From positions 100,834,684-100,898,683 of the forward strand of contig NW_026555331.1 of NCBI RefSeq assembly GCF_014898055.3: a stretch of DNA of 64,000 nt. The letters run 5' to 3'. Below, one piece after another: positions 40,501 to 55,500 of this stretch. Both the position numbers and the translations under genes were made by a program. Below the pieces are notes generated by a model, which saw only the letters and a list, made by a program, of their open reading frames with translations, was not told the origin of the DNA and did no database searches. Within the stretch, counting starts at the first letter, position 1. Each line of letters starts with the position of its first letter. Source of the DNA: Talpa occidentalis. Lineage: Eukaryota > Chordata > Mammalia > Eulipotyphla > Talpidae.

Positions 40501-43500
40501 AATAATTTACCTTAAAATTTTATGTAGTTAACTCTGAATTTCTTTTCATGGCTTCTGTGTTTTTTATCTCCTCTAAAGCTGCCCAATCTAGACCTACTTT
40601 TTTAAAAAAAAACTTTTCTATTTTTCTTTTTGTACATTTATAAGATTTTTTTCATACTTCAATATTCTGTTAATCTGGAATTTGCTTTAGAGTAAAATAC
40701 ATGATGCATGTACTTTTTTTTTCCTCCATATCATCTAAAACAGTTTAAAACAGTTTTAAAAGTTTCTTATTGTTTGAATAGCCATTTACAAAACTAAGAA
40801 ATTGCTGAAGGTGAAGGATTTTTTTTTTCATATAAACTGCTTATTTATTAGCATTGGTATTGTGAGATAAATGGTTTCCAGTAAACATTGCTGAGCTGCA
40901 AGAAGGTGACAGAAGAAGGTAGGATTCACACAAATGAATGAGTGTGGGTGGGGTGGTTCTCATTCCACTCATTCCTACCATAAGCCCACTTGTAAGAGAA
41001 GCCCTGGATCAGGCTAATGGTCATGTAGAACATTCTTTTGGTCTGCATGGCCACCCAGATCAAAGGTTCATGGCATAGGCTGTATACATAGAACTTCTAG
41101 ATCAAAAAGGGGGCAGTGAAACTGATGAAAAAACTGGGCGTACCTGGCAACCTCCACAACTATCTTCTCTTCCTTGGTACTCCTATTCATATCAACAAAG
41201 CTCTCATTGAACTTAATGCACAGTTCAACATTTTCATCCATAGAGAGACTCCTACAGGAGGCCTTTTCCTTCTTTCAAGGCCTCTGGCTACCAGAAAGTT
41301 TCTTGGCAAGCACCATACCAGGCAAGGGGTAGTCACACAGATTAACAAGACTGGAGAGAGTGTGGTCTTCACTCTTTACCATACTTACATGTGTTTGTAC
41401 ACAGACACATGTAGAAGTTGCCTACTTGCCTATGAGGCTAAATACTCTGGTAGCCAATATTCTGCCACTGTGCCTGCCCTCCCCTGTCTGCCATGGCCGC
41501 CCTTTATGCCCCAGCTGCCCGTGACCAGAAGAAAAAGGGGTCATTCTTAGATCACAATAGTTGTAAATCCTTGTTGCATTTGAGGATCAATGCTAAGGCT
41601 ACACAACTAAAGGTTTTATGTACATCTGAATTACTTTGGGATTTTGTTAAATCTGTAGGTTCTGAGTTTGTAGATCTAAGGTAGCTTCTGGAATGTGGTA
41701 TTTCTAACAAGCTCCTATATGTTGAAGCTGCTTGTCTTTGAGCCACATTTCAAAGTGACAATACCAGTGCCTAAGCCCTACACCATATATTTTGATTTAA
41801 TTGATCTGTGGTGGGACCTAGGTATAGTTTCACAACTTTCCTGGTGATTCTAATCTACAGTTAACATTGAGAACTGCTGAGTTAAGAGGTCTAAACTAAT
41901 AATGACTATTTTGGTAGCTTTGGCTTGAAGAATCAGATAATAATTCAGTGATATGTAGTAAGTAGGTGTGGCAATCTTAGAATGGTGGTGATTGCTGAGA
42001 AAAATAAATTGATCAGGACTTGGTCCCTTGTACTTTTGCCTCTCTCCCTCATTCTTTCCTTGAATGCTACAGAGGGATAATAGGAAAAAGCTACAGAAAT
42101 AGACCCCCCTATATCCTTTTCAAGCATTAAAATGCCTGAAGTTTTTGAAGAGTTGCCATGCATTTCTCTACAGGTGGAATGCGCTATCATCTGCTGTCTC
42201 CAGAGGATAGAGAAGAACTGGTAGAAGGCACAAGGCCTAGAAGAAAGAAACATGACTACCGCATAGCCCTATTTGGAGGCTCCCAACCACAGTCTTGTAG
42301 ATATTTTAACCCAAAGGTAACTAATCTTTTTTTTTTTTAAGGCACTGAGGACATAGATACTCACCTATGATCAATAGTAAGAACTCGTGCCTTTTAGAGA
42401 TGTTACAGTTTATGGTGTTCTTTCATATATGAAATAACAGTTATCATCTTTATTTTATACATGAAGAAATTCAGGTTTAGATTTCATATGTTTCCATATT
42501 GCACTTGAGTACTACACAGTAACCACTGTCAAAGAAAATGGAAAGCTAATTATCCTGTCTTATTTTTATTAGCAACTCCTTGCCTTCATTGCCACTTCTT
42601 GCTTTCCTTAGGGATCATTTTCAATGAAAATCTGCTTTTGGAGATAGATGTGTTTTCTCTCTTTAGTGATTATGTTTAGTATAAAGTCATCTAGAAAATT
42701 TGGAAAACCTTGAAAACCACTAAGAAAAGAGATAAAATTTTAATCCTACCATCATTTCCAGTTTGCCAGTTTTAATTTGTATAAATATTATACAGATTGA
42801 GCCAGTAGAGCCTGAGTCATTGGCCTAGAAGAACAATTTTTAAAAAATAACTTATTAGTTGTTGCTTGTCTACTTGTATTTCTTCCCCTTGTTTCTTAGG
42901 CCTGTATTTTTTGCCTATGGAAGGGATAATACCATATTTTTCTGGTACAATATATATTGCTGAGGCAGAGCAAATGTAACCGTCCTAAAAGATAGCACCC
43001 CAAACTTGCAAGGTGATATCCATAAATGGTATTGACTCTTAAGTATATAATGATCTACTTCATCATTTTATCAGCTCATTTTTATTTGATGATAGATACT
43101 TGATGAGTCCAGAGCATCCTATTGTCACCATGATACTTGTCTGATATTTGTGAAGTGGGTACTTGAAAGCATGCTCTGTAGTACTTTAGTGGTGATATAC
43201 AAGGAATTTTTAATAACACACATGGTGGAGATGTAAAATGTGCAAAAGACAGGAAGAGCCAATCCAAATCCTCAAGAAGTAGCAATTCCAATGTGGGTAG
43301 AGTATTGCCCCTTCAGCAGTGGAGTGGTCCAAGTGTAGTTAACCTCGTATTAGGTAATTAACTGGTTTTCTGAAGAGAAGGTAACAAATCAAGGGCTTAG
43401 GCTTAGTCAATATTGCTGATAGAGTACACACTGGCTAGTAGTGGATAGTCACTTGGACCCTGTGAACAGGATGTCCATTAGGACTTATATAACCACTGCC

Positions 43501-46500
43501 TTATGCAGCCTTTATCACTTCCGCTGTAGTCTTTAATAAACCCACTGAAGAAGCATCAGATTGTGGAAGGAACATATAGCTGGAATCCTGTCTACATGAT
43601 TATTGGGAAACTTTCCTGCAGTTATAACCACTCTGATAAAAATGTATGTAAGACATGAGAATGTGTCCTTTCTGAAGGCCCATCTACATTATCTTTCCTC
43701 AAGTCAGCAATCTTTTAGGCTTATTTCAATTATACATCCATCTGGATAAACCATCACCTACTGTCTAAAAATGGACAAGAATTGACTTTAGGCTTTTCTT
43801 AGAATTCTGCCAAATCAGTATGTATTGGGGGGGGGTGCGGGTTTGTGTGAGAGGGTTCACCAGAGACAGTAGGGAACAGAATAGACACATTGACTGAAAT
43901 ACACTGCTGAGTGGAGCAGCAGGCAAGACAGGAGAGGTCTGCTGCGCCATGTAGCTTAGCTCCCTGACCAGGGATTGAACTTGTGCTGTAGTGGCTGCAG
44001 TAGCTTCATAGTGCTGAGACTTAACCCCTTGCACCAAGGGGAGGCCCTTGGGTAAGAGTTTTGATTAGCCTATACCACTGTGCTTTAGGTACCTCGATAA
44101 ACCAGTCTTATGTTATATACCACATTATATGTTGAAAGCATGTTAGATCTGTCATGAGGTAGGTCAGGTAATATTATTTAAGATGAGTTAATGATATAGT
44201 CACCTAGTTTCCCTTGGTATTAGACATTTGCTATCTTATAGAATCTAGAGGCTAGCCAAGAACTATACTGAAAAAATGATACCTGCTGAAAGTAGTTTGG
44301 CCTTGCTCTAGCCCCCCAGAGGCATGTTCTGTAGTCATATTAGCACATTTCTCAAGCTGTATGCAGCATTCTAGTCAGCATCCTAGTACAGCAATATCAC
44401 AGGGTAGGGCTGCGCAGCCTAACCATGTACTACTGTAGAGTGCCCCATTTAGAAAGCTTTTCATGCTCCAAGTTTTACTTGCAGTTAGCAGTTTTTTGAT
44501 TTAGCCAATAAAAGTGTAAAGGCAGGACACATGTCATTTTTAAGAGATGCTAAGGCCAGGGCCTCCCCGGTGGCGCAGCGGTTGAGCGCTGGGTTGCAAA
44601 GCTGCCCGCAGCCTCTGCAGCGCCATTTCGATCCCCGGCTGCTCCCCGGCCACCGGAAGAGGGTCCCACATGGTGCGCAGACCTCTCCTGCCGCCCACTG
44701 CTCCCCTCAGCAGTGTACTTTGGTCCTTCTGCCTGCTCTGCTCCCCGCTCTGGCTCTGGTGAATTCTCTCACCCTCCTGCGCTTCTGACTGCACCCAGTG
44801 CTTGTATAAATAAATTAAATAAATAAATAAAAAATTTAAAAAATTAAAAAAAAAAAAGAGATGCTAAGGCCAGCAAGTTGTTCTTCATTTCTGAGGGGTA
44901 ATAACGTGCTATAGATTAGAGCTCAGCAGACTTTTTATATAAATGACCAGGTAGTATTTTCAGCTTTTTAGGCTAAGCAGTCAGCCATACTGCTCACTCT
45001 GGAGCTACAGCAGGACAGCCATAAACAAGTGGGCATGACTGTGTTTCAGTAAAACTTTATTTATAAAAACACGTAGTGGCTGAATTTCATCTGCAGGACA
45101 GTAGTTTGCCAGTCTTTATTTTAGACCCGTGGACAGCTATAGACTTTAAAGTGACTGACACTGTACTCAGGATAATTTCTCTCATCCTGTCAAGCATTTG
45201 TCGTACCAACACACACAGGATTCTTTCCATTTCTTGTTCTCCAAACTGTTTAAGTATTATGTAATGTCAATGTCAGAGACCACCTTGTGGAATAAACCAG
45301 GGTTCCTGCAACTTAAATTATGGCATAAGCTAGAGAGTCAAGAGACCCTCAATATCAGGCCATGGAATTTTTTTCTTTTCACTGCCAGTTGAAAAGAAAT
45401 TGTCTCTAATAAGCTGGATAGACATTAACAAAAATACACATTAACCGAAGTGTTGGCTATCGATATATGCCAACTTGTAGTGGTAGTTTTAATTTGGTGG
45501 CAAAAGAAGATCACACTGACCCTGCTGCAAAAAATAGTCACCAGTCTCAGTAACGCAAAGCTTCATGGCCTATTTTGGTAAAGGAGATATGCAATTGCTT
45601 TCTTACTGTAAGGTTTTCTCCTTTATCAGAAAGTAGAATGTTTCTATTTGGTATGATTTGGTAGATTAGTGGGGGCAATGGGTGTCAGTGTCTGGGAACA
45701 TTATTACCATTATTTACATGGAAAAATTTTTGAGTATTCTCAGACCCCCCTCAAAAAAAAATCACCAACCAAATCATACCAAATAGGAAAGTTCTACTTT
45801 CAGAATAGCAGGGGAAACCTATACTCAAGTTAAGAGTTAATATGAATGTTGAGTTAAGATGTTAATACCTAATACTATGCTATATTAACATGTACTAACA
45901 CTATAATAATTAATACCATAACTCAGAGAGTAAATTATTTGTGACCAGAGGTCAAAAACACTCCCAAAGAGGGAGAATCTAGTTAGATTGGTTAATCACC
46001 ATCACATTTGGACTATAGGGCTTCTCTCAATTCCTATATCTATCTCTAATCCATTCCTCTATCTTCAGAATATAGGCTATTTTTTTTTTTTTTTTTTTTT
46101 ACTAAAAGCATCTTACTTCTTAATGAGAAAGACTGGGTGTGTGGCAGTTACCACAAAGCTTCATGGCCTTTGCAATACAATCACATAAACTCATAAACTT
46201 AGAAGGTTGATACACCCACATCTCTATTTCATACCAGGTAAAACCTAAGGCTATTGATTTAATTTTAAATAGTTATTTAATTTTCAGTGGTTATTTAATT
46301 TTAAATAGTGTTTTTAAATTTGGGGCCTCCCTGGTGGCGTAGGCAGTTGAACGCCACACTGTGAAACTGTCCGCAGCCTCTGCAGCACGGGTTCAATCTG
46401 AGAATACCACATGGCAAAGCAGACCTCCCCTGTCTCACCCGCTGCTCCCCTCAGCAGTGTATTTCGTCAGTCTGCCTGTTCTGTTCCCCGCTCTGTCTCT

Positions 46501-49500
46501 GGTGAATCCTCTCACCCTCCCACGCATCTGGCATGTACCCCGGTTCTTGTATAAATAAATAAATCTTTAAAAAAAAAAAACTTTAAATTTTTCAGGATCC
46601 CTTTAAGTCAAGAGCAGGAAAAATGAAAGTGATAAACGTACTTTTTGTTTGTTTTTATTTAGATTACAATGGTTTTCAACAGTGGATGTGGTCCAGAGAC
46701 ATAGGATCATACTTTCACAGATGCATGTCACCACACCACACCCACCACCAAGGTACCCATAGTTCTCCACCATATAAATATACAGTTTTTTTCCATGCAA
46801 AAACTAAAATCAAAAACTTTCAGGTTTTGATAATAATCACATCCCTCTTCTTTCCCAAAGCCTAAGTATCATGTTGACATTGACAGTTAAAAAGCAATTT
46901 AAACTAAAGTATGGTAAAAAAATATTTTACCTTAATCTAGGTGACTGTTTTATTTCTAATTTATTTGCTTATTTTTAATTGAAGTAATATTTGAATACCC
47001 CTAACTAGTATCACACCATAGTGCACTCAACACCAAATCACCCATCGTCCACTAAGTGACTATTTTGACATAGAGAGAGGCAAGAAGAATCCTGATTTCA
47101 TTTAAGAGGCAGTGAGCATTTTTATAGAATAAGGCAAATGTAAAATGTCTCTTAGCATTTTGGTTTTGGTTGGTAGTTCTAACACTTACCTTAATTTTTT
47201 TTTTAATTGAACAGTTGAAAAGCGATACATTTTCTACAGCCTGGAAATGAAACTGTAACTTCAGAATTCTCATTTGATGTCTTCTCTGCTCATATGAGTG
47301 GCCCAGACTTAATTGCTCTCTTGTGTACTTAATGACATATTTTTAGACTTCCAGTGGAAAAATTCAAGTAATTAAAAAAAATTACCAATAAAAAAAATCC
47401 CTCTTCCATCAATTATCTTTTGTTAGCTGGAAATAACAGTATTAGCATCCCATTACAATATTCATTATTCTATTTAAGTAAACTACTTAATAAGAGCTGT
47501 TTTGTTTTCAAATTCTTGAACTTCATATTTTCAGAAAAGTTAAAATGGTTGTACGTATCATTAGCTAGGACCCCATTTGTGTATGTAAATATCAGCCAAA
47601 ATGATATTTTTACTGAACTGACCTTCAAAGGGCACAATTCAAGCAGAATCCCTTAATGAAATTATCCAGAAATAATCCTATGAACTGTTATCTTTATATA
47701 TTCCTTAGATATTGCTGGTAGAGACAAATATTTGTATTAATTGCTGACTAAAAAAAACATAGGAAAGTCTTAATTTTTTGTCTTGAGTGTTGACAGGAAA
47801 GAAATCTTGGCTTGGTATATTGAATTGAAATGATACTGTTCTTTTGTTATAGTCTTTCTATAAAGTTTACAGAGCCTCCCCTTCTCTCCATACATGGTTT
47901 TAAAGTTTATGAGTGCTTAGTAATTGCTAAGAGAGTTATCTGTATTAGGTGCTCTATTCTCTTAGTATTGGTGTTCTCAAATTGTGAGATGGGAATGTCT
48001 TACGATATCAATGCTAAATAAAAGTTCATTGAGCAGTTTTTATTTGGACTTCATGTGTCAGTGAAATAATAAGCTTGGGGGGCTTAGAAGTTTGTAAAGG
48101 TCTTCACATATCACTTTCATAGAGTGGAGAAAAAGGAAACTGTTGCAGAGAAAGAGGGATTCCGCATATTGCATGCCAAAAATAAACAAGGAGTAATACC
48201 AGGAGGGTGAGGGCCAGAGCCTGTACATTACTGTATAGAGCTTGTAAAAGAAGACAGAAAACCATATGATACCAGACTACTTGGAACCATCAAGTTCAGA
48301 AGGTTTGCCCTGAGCACATTTTCTTATTCACAATACTGAAGCAGACTCATCACTAGGCACAGTAACTGACCAAATGTGGGTACTTAAGTTTGTGAGGATG
48401 AAACAAACCAGTATAATTTTATACAGCATTTCACAAGCAATTTTGTCAGTTGCTTTTATAGGTCTGGAATTAAATATAGATGGAACCTAAATCAAAAGAA
48501 ATATAGTTATCTTCAACTCAGGACACATTTTCCTGTTGGAAATATTGTTTATTAAAGTTATCATAGTGCTTTTCCCAAAAATATCATAACTGCCTGCCCT
48601 CTTAAACACACCTTCACTGACTAAGGAGGCAGTCCCATTCTGTCACCAGAATGGAAAATGGCGATTATACATTGCATATGATTTTAAAAGACAGATACAT
48701 AAAGAAGTATGAATCTTAAGGGGAAATAGTGTTACATTAAAAAAATTAACAAGGCTGTTTAATAAGAGTATATCAATAGTGTTTGCCACAGGCAAGAAAA
48801 TGGTGTTAGAGCAAGGCACTGAAGTGAAAGGGTGAGCACTACTAAATGATCAAAAAATCTATAGAGATGAAATATCCAAAATGGGCAGCAGTCATCCCAG
48901 GTGGTTTGGACCTATAGCTCTGACCTTGTTAGATGTTAGTGTAGGTAGTCATGAGTATCCCTTAAGCTTCCTCACTGGTCTGTATAATAGGCACTGAGTG
49001 GTAAAAAATCAGTGTCCTTTGTAGCTTGTGCACAGTAAGTATTCCTCATGTCTTACTGTTTGCAGGTAGTTCGATTAGACAAGTATTAACATTCATGCAG
49101 AAGAGATTAGAACACAGCCTACTCAGAGCACATAGCCCAGCGCTCAGCCTTCCTAGAATGTCTTCCAACTTTTAAGAATATTGAGTCTCCATCTTTATTT
49201 TCAAGCACCTCCATAACAGTTCTCAAATCAACTTTACAGCCCTTTCAGCCCCACATAGGCGCCTGTTTCCTTTTGTGCCAAGTCACTGCATCTGCAGGAA
49301 ACCCTAGTGAAAATATCAGCAACCATCAAAGGGATGACAGCAAACTCCGTAAGCTACCACCTTTTGTAATTACCATAAATTAACCAAACAGTCCCATAAA
49401 AAGACTCAGCTGTGTAGGTATTTGAGGGCTGAAAACAAGAAGAAATAAGGAAACTAGGAATAGCATTCTGTGGTGGTGTTTTAAGAGACTCTGGTCATCC

Positions 49501-52500
49501 TAGAAGCAGCTGGAGGGTAGTGGACCCATGAACCTGGAGCTAGAGGGAGAAGAGCTAGGCTGACAGTAACCAACAAAGGAGATAAATGATCACCCTGTCA
49601 CCTATACCATGTCACCTGAAAATTGCTGCTAAACTATTTTTGGTAAATGTTTGTATAATAAACCAGAGGTATGGTAATATCCTAGAAGCATGAAATCATT
49701 TTTAGATAAGGTTTGGTATGGATTATTTTCTTTAAAAATAGAAATCATAATCAGGTATAAGAGATAATTACCCTTAGCTGTTGCAAACAAAAGAACACAT
49801 TTTGTGACAGCATATTGTAGTGTTAGCCCAAATTAATGTTTTGGTGATATTTTGGCTTATATTACCAGTTCAACTAGAATTTTAAATCTGTGAGTTGGCC
49901 AGTGGCAGGAGATATGAAAGACATATATATTGTGGTTCTGTCCTCAAATTCAAAGTGCTTGAGGTATGCACAGACACATGAAGCAGTTAAAGAACGTGGA
50001 TGCTGAAGTGGTGGGACATGACTTTGAATATAACCAGTTAAGTGCCCTGATATAGGATATGCAGTGATGGCCGTGGTGGAATGAAAAGAAGAGGTCTGCC
50101 CTTGGTTGGATTGATCCAAGGAAGCATTGAATCCTAAGTGTGAATAGGTTTTTCAGCTTGATAAGTACAGTTATTAAATTTTTTCATAAAATGTTTCATT
50201 AGTCTCATTTAACTGAATTGAATCCAACTTAAGTTTGTACTTTACCAAAAGAATTAGACATAATATAGAGACCTGAAGGACTAAGTCATTGGTTTTTTTG
50301 TCTTTTGTAAGAGCTTTTTGTTCTTTTTTATAGGAAAGCAACTGTTTTGTTTTTTTTTAAAGAATTATTTATTTTTATGCAAGAATTGGGGTACAGGCCA
50401 GAGATGCGGGGGGTGAGAGGATTCACCAGAGACAGAGAGGGAAATAGAACTGGCAGTCAGACCGAAGTACACTGCTGAGGGGAGCAGCGGACGAGACAGG
50501 AGAGGTCTGTCCCACCATGTGGGTTTCTCCTTGGCCGGCCAGGAATCGAACTCATACTGCAGTGGCTGCGGATTGCTTCATAGGTTGCATCTTAACCCCT
50601 GCGCCACCAGGGAGGCCCAAAAGCAACTGTTTTGTAGAAAGAGCATTTCCAGTCTAGGTATGTGACTTATGCAAGTCAGTGTTAATCTTTCTAAATTTCA
50701 TTTTTTGCTCTAAAAGCAAAAGTTGAAATCTTTTCAGGTTTGCGTGAATATAAGTTATATTCATCAGTTCTTTGATCTTAATTCCCTCTCTGTTTTGTCT
50801 TCCCCTTCCTCTTCCTTAACTCTTATAAAACTTTTGGCCATATGTATTATCTCCTGTACTCTGCACATGGGAGCACAGAGTATATGTCTAATTGGTAAGA
50901 AGATTTTTATTAAATAAGTATTTATTGCACTTGGAGTTGAGATAATCCTTCAAAGTGTAATATGCCTTGTTGTGCCAAGATTAAACATTACAAGTCAAAG
51001 TTCATTTAAAGACAAATCTTGTGTTGAGATCATCTGCAGGCTGTAAGCATAGGGATACTTCCCTAGTAGTTCATTTGTTTTCTACTCAAAGGACAAGGAC
51101 TTTTATGGAACCTGATATCCATGTCAGATTTTACCTTTGCACTGACTTCCGTTTTTTTCTGAGTGCTTAGGGTTTGAGTTTTGTTTTTTGGTGGCATGAT
51201 TTTAGTTTGAGAGTAGAGGAGAAGAACATTTTGTAACTTTATAAAGCAACGGTGATTCCTAATTAGTAATTGCTTTTGAGCTGGTTTCTGGCCTCACTTT
51301 ACATCCCATGCTTATTTTAACTAATCGTTAACAGTTGGGAAATGCCTATTTATATATTTGTTATTCCTAATTTTATTTAGCAGCTAACAACAACACAATC
51401 TTTTCCCCTACCCTGACTAAGGAAGCCTTCTTTTCTAACTAGAATGCTATATTTGTTGAAGAACACAAGTTACAATAGTATTTTCTCCTAATGGCTGATT
51501 AAATCCCTTTATAGACTTTAGGTTATTAATATGTTTGCAGTAATATTTGTGTAACTTTTTAAAATGTATTTCTTTAAAAATGGATGAAGTCTGTACAATT
51601 ACTTGGCATGATCAAGTGTTTATTTCTATAAAATTAGAAACCTTAATAAATGTGCTATTTGAAGGAAGACAAAGACTGTTTATTAGTTTTAATTTCAAGT
51701 TTCTCTTCAAACACTTACCACTATTATAGGCATCTGCTGTGACAAGCAGTTGATTTCCTTGTATCATACTTTGGTACCTTTTGCCTGGTTGTCATGCTTA
51801 CTTTTTCTGCACATATACTCATTGTAGAAAATTCAAATCTGAAAAAATATAAAGAAGGAAACCAAATCATAAAGACAATCATCAATAGTTAGTGAACATC
51901 ATTCCAGTCCTCTTAGGTTACACATATGACATTGTGCCATATATCCTATTTTTACAAACCTTCCTTTTACTTACAGTGTTTTCTTATCATGATATTTTTA
52001 TGTCAGTGAAAATAATCACCCTCTTGAAGGTCAATAGAGAGGATTCCATCATAAGGATATGCCATAATTTAATACCTGTCTTCATGCACATTGGTTCTAT
52101 TTCAAGTTTTACCCTGTTAAACTAGTCCCACGGTGAAACACCCTCAAATATGCCAACTTTGTATACTGTTCAACTTTTTTTAGAGTAAATTCCTAGAGGA
52201 ACAGTAAGAAATAAAAATGAAAATTATTTAGATTTACTCAGGAAAGAAAGAAAAGCCTGGCCCCTAAATCCAGGTATTGTTTGCTGGTTGGCCATAGGTC
52301 TCCCTGTTCCTCAGAGGTACAACTACCACAGGACCAGGAGCCATATTGAAAAGATGCACACTGCAGTCAGTATAATGTAATGTAAGGACGGCACTGCAGC
52401 GACAAATTGCTCAAAGTAGGAGCCAAGTGCAGAATCTACAGTAATCTGACCTTTGTCAGAAATGAAGTTGCCTCAGTTGGATGAGGTACAGCTTTTTACA

Positions 52501-55500
52501 AACCTAACCTAGCACCCAATAAAAACATTCCTTTCAATATTCAATTGGCCCTGGGGGAAAGACTTGGGGAAAATCTTTATGATCACAAAAACTGGTTTTA
52601 GTGGTTGAGTTTTGTGTTTATAAGTGGTAAGATATGGAGGCTTTATTGGACCGCAGTGGCCATCCTGCCAAGCTCCTGATTTTTTTTTAAAGATTTACTT
52701 ATTTATGCATACAGGAACTGGGATGTAGGTCAAAGGGGGGGTGAGGGGGTGGAGAGAGGATTCACCAGAGACAGAATGGAGCAGAATGGGCAGATCTACT
52801 GAAATACACTGCTGAGGGGAGCAGCTGGCGAGACAGGAGAGGTCTGCTATGCCATGTGTGCTAGGTGCCTAGCCAGGGATCAAACTGATGTTGCAGTGAC
52901 TGGCCACAGCTTGATAGCACTGTGTCTTTAACCCCTACACCACCAGGGAGGCCCCCTCCCTCCTTATTTTGTAGATAAAGCTGTTGATGCCCTTCAATGT
53001 CAAGTGTCCAGTCACTTCACTAGAATTACATCAAGAACAAGAATGACCCAAATTGCTCCACTCCTAGTTCAGTATTCTTTCCAGTAGGTCATTTAAGATG
53101 TTTAGAGAAGCAGGGAAGTATAGGGATTAAGAGCACAGCTTTAAAGTTGGAAAGATTTAGGGCCTCCCCGGTGGCGCAGCAGTTGAGCGCTGGGTTGCGA
53201 AGCTGCCCGCAGCATCTGCAGCGCCAGTTTGATCCCCGGCTGCTCCTCGGCCACCAGAGGAGGGTCCCACATGGCACGCGGACCCCTCCTGCCACCCGCT
53301 GCTCCCCTCAGCAGTGTGCTTCGGTCTTTCTGCCTGTTCTGCTCCCCGCTCTGGCTCTGGTGAATTCTCTCACCCTCCCGCGCTTCTGACTGTACCCAGT
53401 GCTTGCATAAATAAATAAATAAATCTTAAAAAAAAAAAGTTGGGAAGATTTAGGTTTAAATCTTGAATTCACTGCTTTTTATGACCTTTGATATGATATT
53501 TAACATCTCCAAGCTTTAGTTTTCTTTTCTATAAAATTAGGATATTACCTCATAGGATTCTTGACCTCAAAAAAGCAATGAACTAGTAAAACCACAAACA
53601 GGAATTATTCAGAAAACAATAGAAGAAACCGGTAGAGAGAGAATAGTTTGTCGTAGCCACATGCACGTCTCTTTTCCTTCCATTCCCACTGATCTGTATA
53701 ACCTCTGTATAATGCCCACAGTTATACCAAAGAAGGAAGCAGTAGAATACTAGGTACTTTGGGTCCTGCAGTTTGTTGATCTGTATATGCATGGACCTCT
53801 CATCCTCCAAACCTCATTTAAACAAGGTTCTGAATACTAATGCCTTCCCTAATTTGACTTGGTTTCCTTGCAAAGCAATCTGAAATAAGGTTCTCAAGTC
53901 TTAAAAATAGACTTTCATTTTAGATTTTGGTTGTCTTCATTATTAAAATCTGCATCTGTACTGTTTCTATTCTTTGAGAATCTGTGTGCTTTCAAAATAC
54001 ATATTATATAAAATCAATCCTTACTCAAGGAAAATAAAAGACTGATATTTTTACCTGAAGACATTTAGAAAAATTATAACAGCCCCTCATCTCAAGAAGT
54101 ACTTCCCTCGTGTAGCATTGCACTGAGCTGAAAAATCACACAAGGAATCTATGACAAAGTACCAAATCATCAAGTCCAGACTTAAGTGTGGTAGGGATTC
54201 AGAAAAAGAAAATTGGGGAAGCTTACAAATAAGAAAGGAGTTTTAAGCTTGAAGTAAGTCTAGAATGTGGTGTACCATAGCAGAGGTGAAAAAGAGTAGG
54301 ATCTAGGATGACAGGATTTTATGTATGGGTGTTTCTACATGTGTATTTGTGGATACATATATGGTTGATATGTCAAAACTTAAATCCTTTACCACTGTCT
54401 TTTCTAGGCTTTCCAGTTTTCCCATCTTCATTTCATCTCAACAGCTGAGCTTTGAACCCTGCATGGAATACATAGTCAATAAAATTTAACTAAATTAAAT
54501 TGTTTTAGGGCCACAATTCCCTGCCCACACACATAAACCTCTCCATCTGTAACTATTCATGCATCTTACTGCTATCTGAAAGCTGCATGTTCCTTTCACT
54601 TGTCTTGTAGTCTAGGAGTGCAAGGAGCCATAGCCCTTCCTTCACCTGCACACCCCAGGTTGCAAGTGTCCCACCAGTAGGGTAAGGCCTGGTACTCTTG
54701 TCCCCTGAACTGACAAGCCTGACTTTCATCTTTTTTCTCTTCTGTCCTTGCTTTCTCAACTATACACATTATCTTCTAGACAGAAAAATAAGTTGTTGAA
54801 AGAAAAACAAAGTACCTTGTCAGCACTCTATTTGAATGAGGCATAGATTAGGGGAATTAGGTTTCCCAGAGAGGTCTACCCATACACATACTTGGAAAAA
54901 AGAGATCATAAGCATCCCTCCCCCTTAGTATGTACAACTAGTGTCAGATGTGTTCAAACTCAGATGTATTTAACACCTGACAAGTGCATTTAATGACCCC
55001 AAATGTAAAACATTAAATTTTAACTGAAATGTAGTCTATTTTATATTCCAAGTAGAAATTCTTACAAAGACCATTGCACTTATCTGCCTAGAAGATAAAC
55101 TGTTAAGATATTATGTATTCTAAGTATCACACTTTTTTATCTAACATGTATAATGACCATTAAGCATATTTGGAGACTTGGCAAAGATTTGAAAACTTGA
55201 TTTCTAGAGAAATTGGAGCCTACATTGCAAGTAAATAGAAACATACCTATTTCTCTGTCACACACACTGTACATACCTGTGGGCTTATATTAATAGTTCC
55301 AAGAAAACAGTTTATTTTCATTTTTAAATCTGAAGCATAACCAGGTCCTACTTAACAGGTATATAAGAACACTCACTCCCCACCCAAACCCCTGACTAGT
55401 ATTAGAAAGTTAGAACTATTCTGTTACCAAACTCTTTTTTTTTTTTTAAAGGTTATTACTCTTTTATTGAGCAAGACAGGAACAGAGCACGTGCACTCAC

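Larger units (their letters stand above)
34505..42173 (+). other. KLHL7: KLHL7 intron 6 (7.7 kb)
   Basis: GT-AG intron. It holds L1-like AT-rich antisense sequence (about 35040-35880), two minus SINEs, L1 ORF2 remnants at 37500-38020 and 39700-40360, a minus-oriented solo LTR at 38332-38939, and an unidentified possible retrocopy near 40821-41520. Confidence 0.8.
45556..46169. repeat. Direct repeat pair of 16 bp
   Basis: caaagcttcatggcct occurs at 45556-45571 and again at 46154-46169, bracketing the inverted repeat asymmetrically. Flanking bases are partly similar. Confidence 0.55.

Noticed and set aside
41116..41550. 144-codon plus-strand frame in intron 6
   Set aside because: No recognisable domain; it lies antisense to a retrocopy-like segment and overlaps no conserved exon.
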